Shown in pieces: positions 61,809-64,000 of a DNA stretch of 64,000 bases. Every line of letters begins with the position of its first letter. The first letter of the stretch is position 1. The stretch is from Paenarthrobacter aurescens (GTDB taxonomy: Bacteria > Actinomycetota > Actinomycetes > Actinomycetales > Micrococcaceae), in NCBI RefSeq assembly GCF_025421775.1, contig NZ_JAOEFX010000003.1:310001-374000 (forward strand), written 5' to 3'. The notes under the pieces are model-generated. The model was not told the origin of the DNA, did not search any database, and saw only the letters and a program-made list of their open reading frames with translations. Both the position numbers and the translations under genes were made by a program.

Positions 61809-62300
61809 CTAGCTGCGGAAGTTCACAAACTGGAGATCGGCTTCTTCGAACTTCTTGAGGATGTTCATGGTCTCCTGAAGGTCGTCACGGGACTTGGAGG
61901 TCACTCGGAGTTCGTCGCCCTGGATCTGGGACTTGACGGACTTGGGGGCTTCATCGCGGATGATCTTGTTGATCTTCTTGGCGATGTCCTGGGCAATGCC
62001 TTCCTTGATGGTGCACTCCAAGCGGAATTCCTTGCCCGAGGGGAAGGGCTCGCCCTGGTCCAGGGACTTCAGCGAGATGCCGCGCTTGATCAGCTTGGAC
62101 TGGAAAACATCCAGGACAGCAAGGACGCGGTCCTCGGAGTTGGCCTTCATGAGGATCTTTTCGCCGCTGAAGTCGATCTCCGCGCCAACGCCCTTGAAGT
62201 CGTATCGCTGTGCGATTTCCTTCTGGGACTGGTTGAGCGCATTGGCGACCTCTTGCTTGTCTACCTTGCTGACGACGTCGAATGTGGATTCGCCTGCCAT
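61809..62300 (-). CDS. YajQ-family nucleotide-binding protein
   Basis: The 163-residue cytoplasmic protein matches the YajQ family along its length: STFDVVSKVDKQEVANALNQ at the start, RYDFKG, LEC-TIKEGIAQDIAKKINKIIRD and the end KKFEEADLQFVNFRS. Members bind nucleotides, and in Xanthomonas a homologue binds cyclic di-GMP. AAGGAGAG precedes the ATG. It is a single-gene unit. No cyclic di-GMP enzymes lie in the window, so the ligand here is unknown. Confidence 0.93.
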   Translation of the reverse strand: MAGESTFDVVSKVDKQEVANALNQSQKEIAQRYDFKGVGAEIDFSGEKILMKANSEDRVLAVLDVFQSKLIKRGISLKSLDQGEPFPSGKEFRLECTIKEGIAQDIAKKINKIIRDEAPKSVKSQIQGDELRVTSKSRDDLQETMNILKKFEEADLQFVNFRS

Positions 62301-62482
62301 GACTCTCCTTAGGTTGGGGGCCCTGTGAGGGCGGGTTGGTCTGGCATCCAGCCTAGTACGGAAGGCGAGGCTTGGGGCCGTGGAGTCCTTTCACAGTTCG
62401 CTCACAGCACATGCAGGGTTGGAACTGAGGCTGCAGGTTGAGAGTTGTACCAGTTGTAAGAACGCATCGTCGGAGGATCAGC

Positions 62483-62749
62483 ATGAGCAGCAAGGCCGTC
62501 CAGTCCATCAGCAAATCCGCTTCTGCAGCAGCAGGCTCCATTGGTACGGCAGCGGTTGCTGCAGCGAGTGCAGTAGCGGCCGCAGCTGTGGCAGCCTCGA
62601 TCGTCCTGAGCCCGGTCCCTGATGCCACTTCGCGCATGGATGGAGTGCATGCTGATCTGCTGCGGGCTGTCCAGCTGAACCAGATCACTCCCGAGCAAGC
62701 CGAAAAGTTCGAAGCGAAACTGGCTGGCCGGATCCTCGGGGAAGCCTGA
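62483..62749 (+). CDS. Small Ala/Ser-rich hypothetical protein (88 aa)
   Basis: The product starts MSSKAVQSISKSASAAAGS, continues with a 30-residue alanine/valine-rich stretch long enough for one membrane helix, and ends in a charged amphipathic part (LLRAVQLNQITPEQAEKFEAKLAGRIL) like a short SHOCT-type helix pair. GGAGG lies five bases before the ATG, which strongly supports translation. No family is recognised and it stands alone upstream of tRNA-Tyr. It may be membrane-associated. Confidence 0.65.
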   Translation: MSSKAVQSISKSASAAAGSIGTAAVAAASAVAAAAVAASIVLSPVPDATSRMDGVHADLLRAVQLNQITPEQAEKFEAKLAGRILGEA

Positions 62750-62876
62750 AATACCGCGAAATCCGGGGTGTTGATCCTCGATTAGATTCTTCGCGGAAAG
62801 TTCTGTAAGGTTGTCTCTGCCTTCGGTTACCGGATCGAAAGAAATGGTCTCCGGAAGTGATCTTCTTTTGAAGTTC

Positions 62877-62958
62877 GGCAGATTACCCGAGCGGCCAAAG
62901 GGGGCTGACTGTAAATCAGCTGGCAACGCCTACGGGGGTTCGAATCCCTCATCTGCCA
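62877..62958 (+). tRNA. tRNA-Tyr (GUA)
   Basis: The acceptor arms GGCAGAT (62877-62883) and ATCTGCC (62951-62957) pair perfectly. The anticodon stem CTGAC/GTCAG-like arms enclose TGTAAA with the anticodon GTA at 62911-62913, and GGTTCGAAT forms the T-loop. A long variable arm makes it class II, as expected for bacterial tRNA-Tyr. The 3' CCA is not encoded. Confidence 0.95.
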
Positions 62959-62965
62959 CCCAAAG

Positions 62966-62998
62966 AAAATCCCCGGAACCACTGGTTCCGGGGATTTT
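62966..62998 (+). terminator. Rho-independent terminator after tRNA-Tyr
   Basis: AAAATCCCCGGAACC (62966-62980) pairs perfectly with GGTTCCGGGGATTTT (62984-62998) around a three-base loop and is followed by further T residues. Confidence 0.92.
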
Positions 62999-63218
62999 TT
63001 GTGTGTCCAGCGAGTTTCCGGCGCCGGGTCCTGCCGGAGGATCCCGCAGTTGTTCGCCCGTGCGCGGCGCGGGAATCGAACGAGCCTGGGTCCAGCCGTG
63101 CCGCCACCACCCACTTTGATCGCACTTACCCGGCGAATCGCCGCAATCCAGGGCGTGTCATGCCATCTGGGCTCTCAATGTAGGTGGTGACGGTACGGGA
63201 TCGAGCGGGACGCCGAGC

Positions 63219-64000
63219 CTAGACTTCACGCTCCCGCCCGAATTCCGTGGTTTGCCTGACCGTCGTGGCTTCCCGGAGCTCGGCGATCTCCATCCTCAGG
63301 GCCGCGATCTCGGTCACCAGGTCAGCCATTTCTGCCCGAACGGGTTCTTCGGCTGCGGCGGCTTTCACTTCGGCTGCCGCTGCCACACCCTCAGCGTTCT
63401 CCTCAATCCGTTGAACCAGCCAGGAAGCGATGGATGCTGTGACAATACCGAGCACCGCGATGCCGCTCATCATGAGGGCCGCGGCCACGATCCTCCCGAT
63501 GGGAGTCACGGGATACAGGTCTCCGTAGCCAACGGTGGTGATGGTGGTGACGGCCCACCAGGCGGCGTCGCCGAAATTGACGATCTTGGCGCCGGGGTCA
63601 TTCTGTTCGACATCCAGGACGGCCAGTGCGCCGATGAGGATGAGCATCGCGGCTGCACCTGCCACGTAGGTGGCAACCCGCCCGCGCAGGGTTTCGCCTA
63701 CGGTGCGCTGAAGAACGGACAGCAAAGTGACCAGGCGCAGCAGCCGCAGGGGCCGGAAGAAGGGGAGTATCACGATCAGGAGTTCGTGCAGGTTCCAGAG
63801 GAACCACCGCATCCTGTCTTCGGCGAGCCAGAGGTTGACGAAGTAGTCCAGCGCGAAGATGCCCCACGTAATCCAGAGGACAATCTCGAATGGCACCGCA
63901 TCGGCGCCGTTCACCCGGCCGATGACCTGCCATGCATAGGCAGTGAGGAAAATCAGTGCCGTGGCCATGAGGGGCCATTCCACCAGGTCCCGGTATCGCG
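63219..64000 (-). CDS. Potassium channel family protein, 5'-truncated by the window edge
   Basis: The visible 260 residues form a voltage-gated-like potassium channel subunit. Four hydrophobic segments (including ATALIFLTAYAWQVI and FEIVLWITWGIFALDYFV) and an Arg-rich S4-like segment RPLRLLRLVTLLSVLQR precede the pore helix and selectivity filter TTITTVGYGD, then the last helix and a cytoplasmic coiled coil rich in Ala and Glu. Codons upstream of a GTG at 63983 continue in frame as RYRDL to the end of the window, so the true start lies outside. No neighbours indicate its regulation. Confidence 0.88.
   Translation of the reverse strand, partial: RYRDLVEWPLMATALIFLTAYAWQVIGRVNGADAVPFEIVLWITWGIFALDYFVNLWLAEDRMRWFLWNLHELLIVILPFFRPLRLLRLVTLLSVLQRTVGETLRGRVATYVAGAAAMLILIGALAVLDVEQNDPGAKIVNFGDAAWWAVTTITTVGYGDLYPVTPIGRIVAAALMMSGIAVLGIVTASIASWLVQRIEENAEGVAAAAEVKAAAAEEPVRAEMADLVTEIAALRMEIAELREATTVRQTTEFGREREV

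Noticed and set aside
63058..63130. Sequence resembling a tRNA 3' half on the minus strand (GTTCGATTCCCGCGC)
   Set aside because: The bases flanking the T-loop-like stretch do not form a T-stem, and no acceptor or anticodon stem can be built around it.

Overview
The window is a chromosomal segment of a high-GC Gram-positive bacterium, most likely a member of the Micrococcaceae close to Arthrobacter/Paenarthrobacter. The basis is GC-rich coding sequence with GTG and TTG starts, PucR-, GntR- and LacI-type regulators beside catabolic operons, an actinobacterial-style leaderless promoter architecture (TANNNT six bases before the start codon), FprA-type ferredoxin reductases, an EfeUOB iron system with an IdeR/DmdR-like box, and a DUF6153-DUF305 pair behind a CsoR-like copper operator. 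The genus is an inference; no 16S rRNA gene is present.

Layout. 1-4030: 3' part of a homocysteine methyltransferase, then a leader peptide and an ssuABC-type uptake operon for a sulfonate or similar sulfur source, ended by a 63-nt near-perfect palindrome. 4139-6656: a lipoprotein, the copper-linked DUF305/DUF6153 pair and a RibD/DHFR-like reductase. 6714-11102: the most unusual region, a large alpha/beta-hydrolase with a WXG100-like N-terminal part, followed on the same strand by four tandem paralogous lipoproteins separated by 27-codon copies of the hydrolase's own 3' end. 11246-20202: luciferase-like oxidoreductase, decarboxylase plus permease, PucR regulator, glutaminase and an AlkD-like protein. 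20293-24527: siroheme synthase, FprA and a metallo-beta-lactamase/rhodanese protein, a second sulfur-related block. 24538-30983: FadR-type repressor with an MFS exporter, then a PucR regulator and a GABA-type catabolic operon. 31073-43035: a polysaccharide-use locus (PL8 lyase, LacI, dehydrogenase, LplABC-like importer, DUF2264, GH29 fucosidase) with two matching operators. 43153-52825: RarD transporter, a second FprA, and a GAF-regulated aldehyde/alcohol dehydrogenase/DUF779 operon holding the second 63-nt palindrome, then a permease and DUF2461. 52954-61613: catalase with a Fur regulator, transporter, HtpX and efeUOB. 61809-64000: YajQ, a small Ala-rich protein, tRNA-Tyr and a potassium channel running off the window.

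The candidate for a previously undescribed system is 6714-11102. The arrangement (a large signal-peptide-less lipase-like protein with a helical WXG-type front end, followed by translationally overlapping exported lipoproteins that duplicate in tandem and diverge in one segment) resembles a type VII secreted lipase toxin with extracytoplasmic lipoprotein immunity proteins. The 84-nt toxin-tail copies show that the array grew by duplication of a unit of about 640 bp made of toxin tail plus lipoprotein. Function as toxin and immunity is inference; the repeat structure is read directly from the sequence.

Other regulatory signals seen directly are an 18-codon leader peptide ending in Arg-Cys-His-Gly-Ala before ssuA, a promoter of the same design before cysG, a GntR-type operator inside the -35/-10 spacer of the MFS gene, and two LacI-type operators each just downstream of a TTGACA-N18 promoter in the carbohydrate locus.
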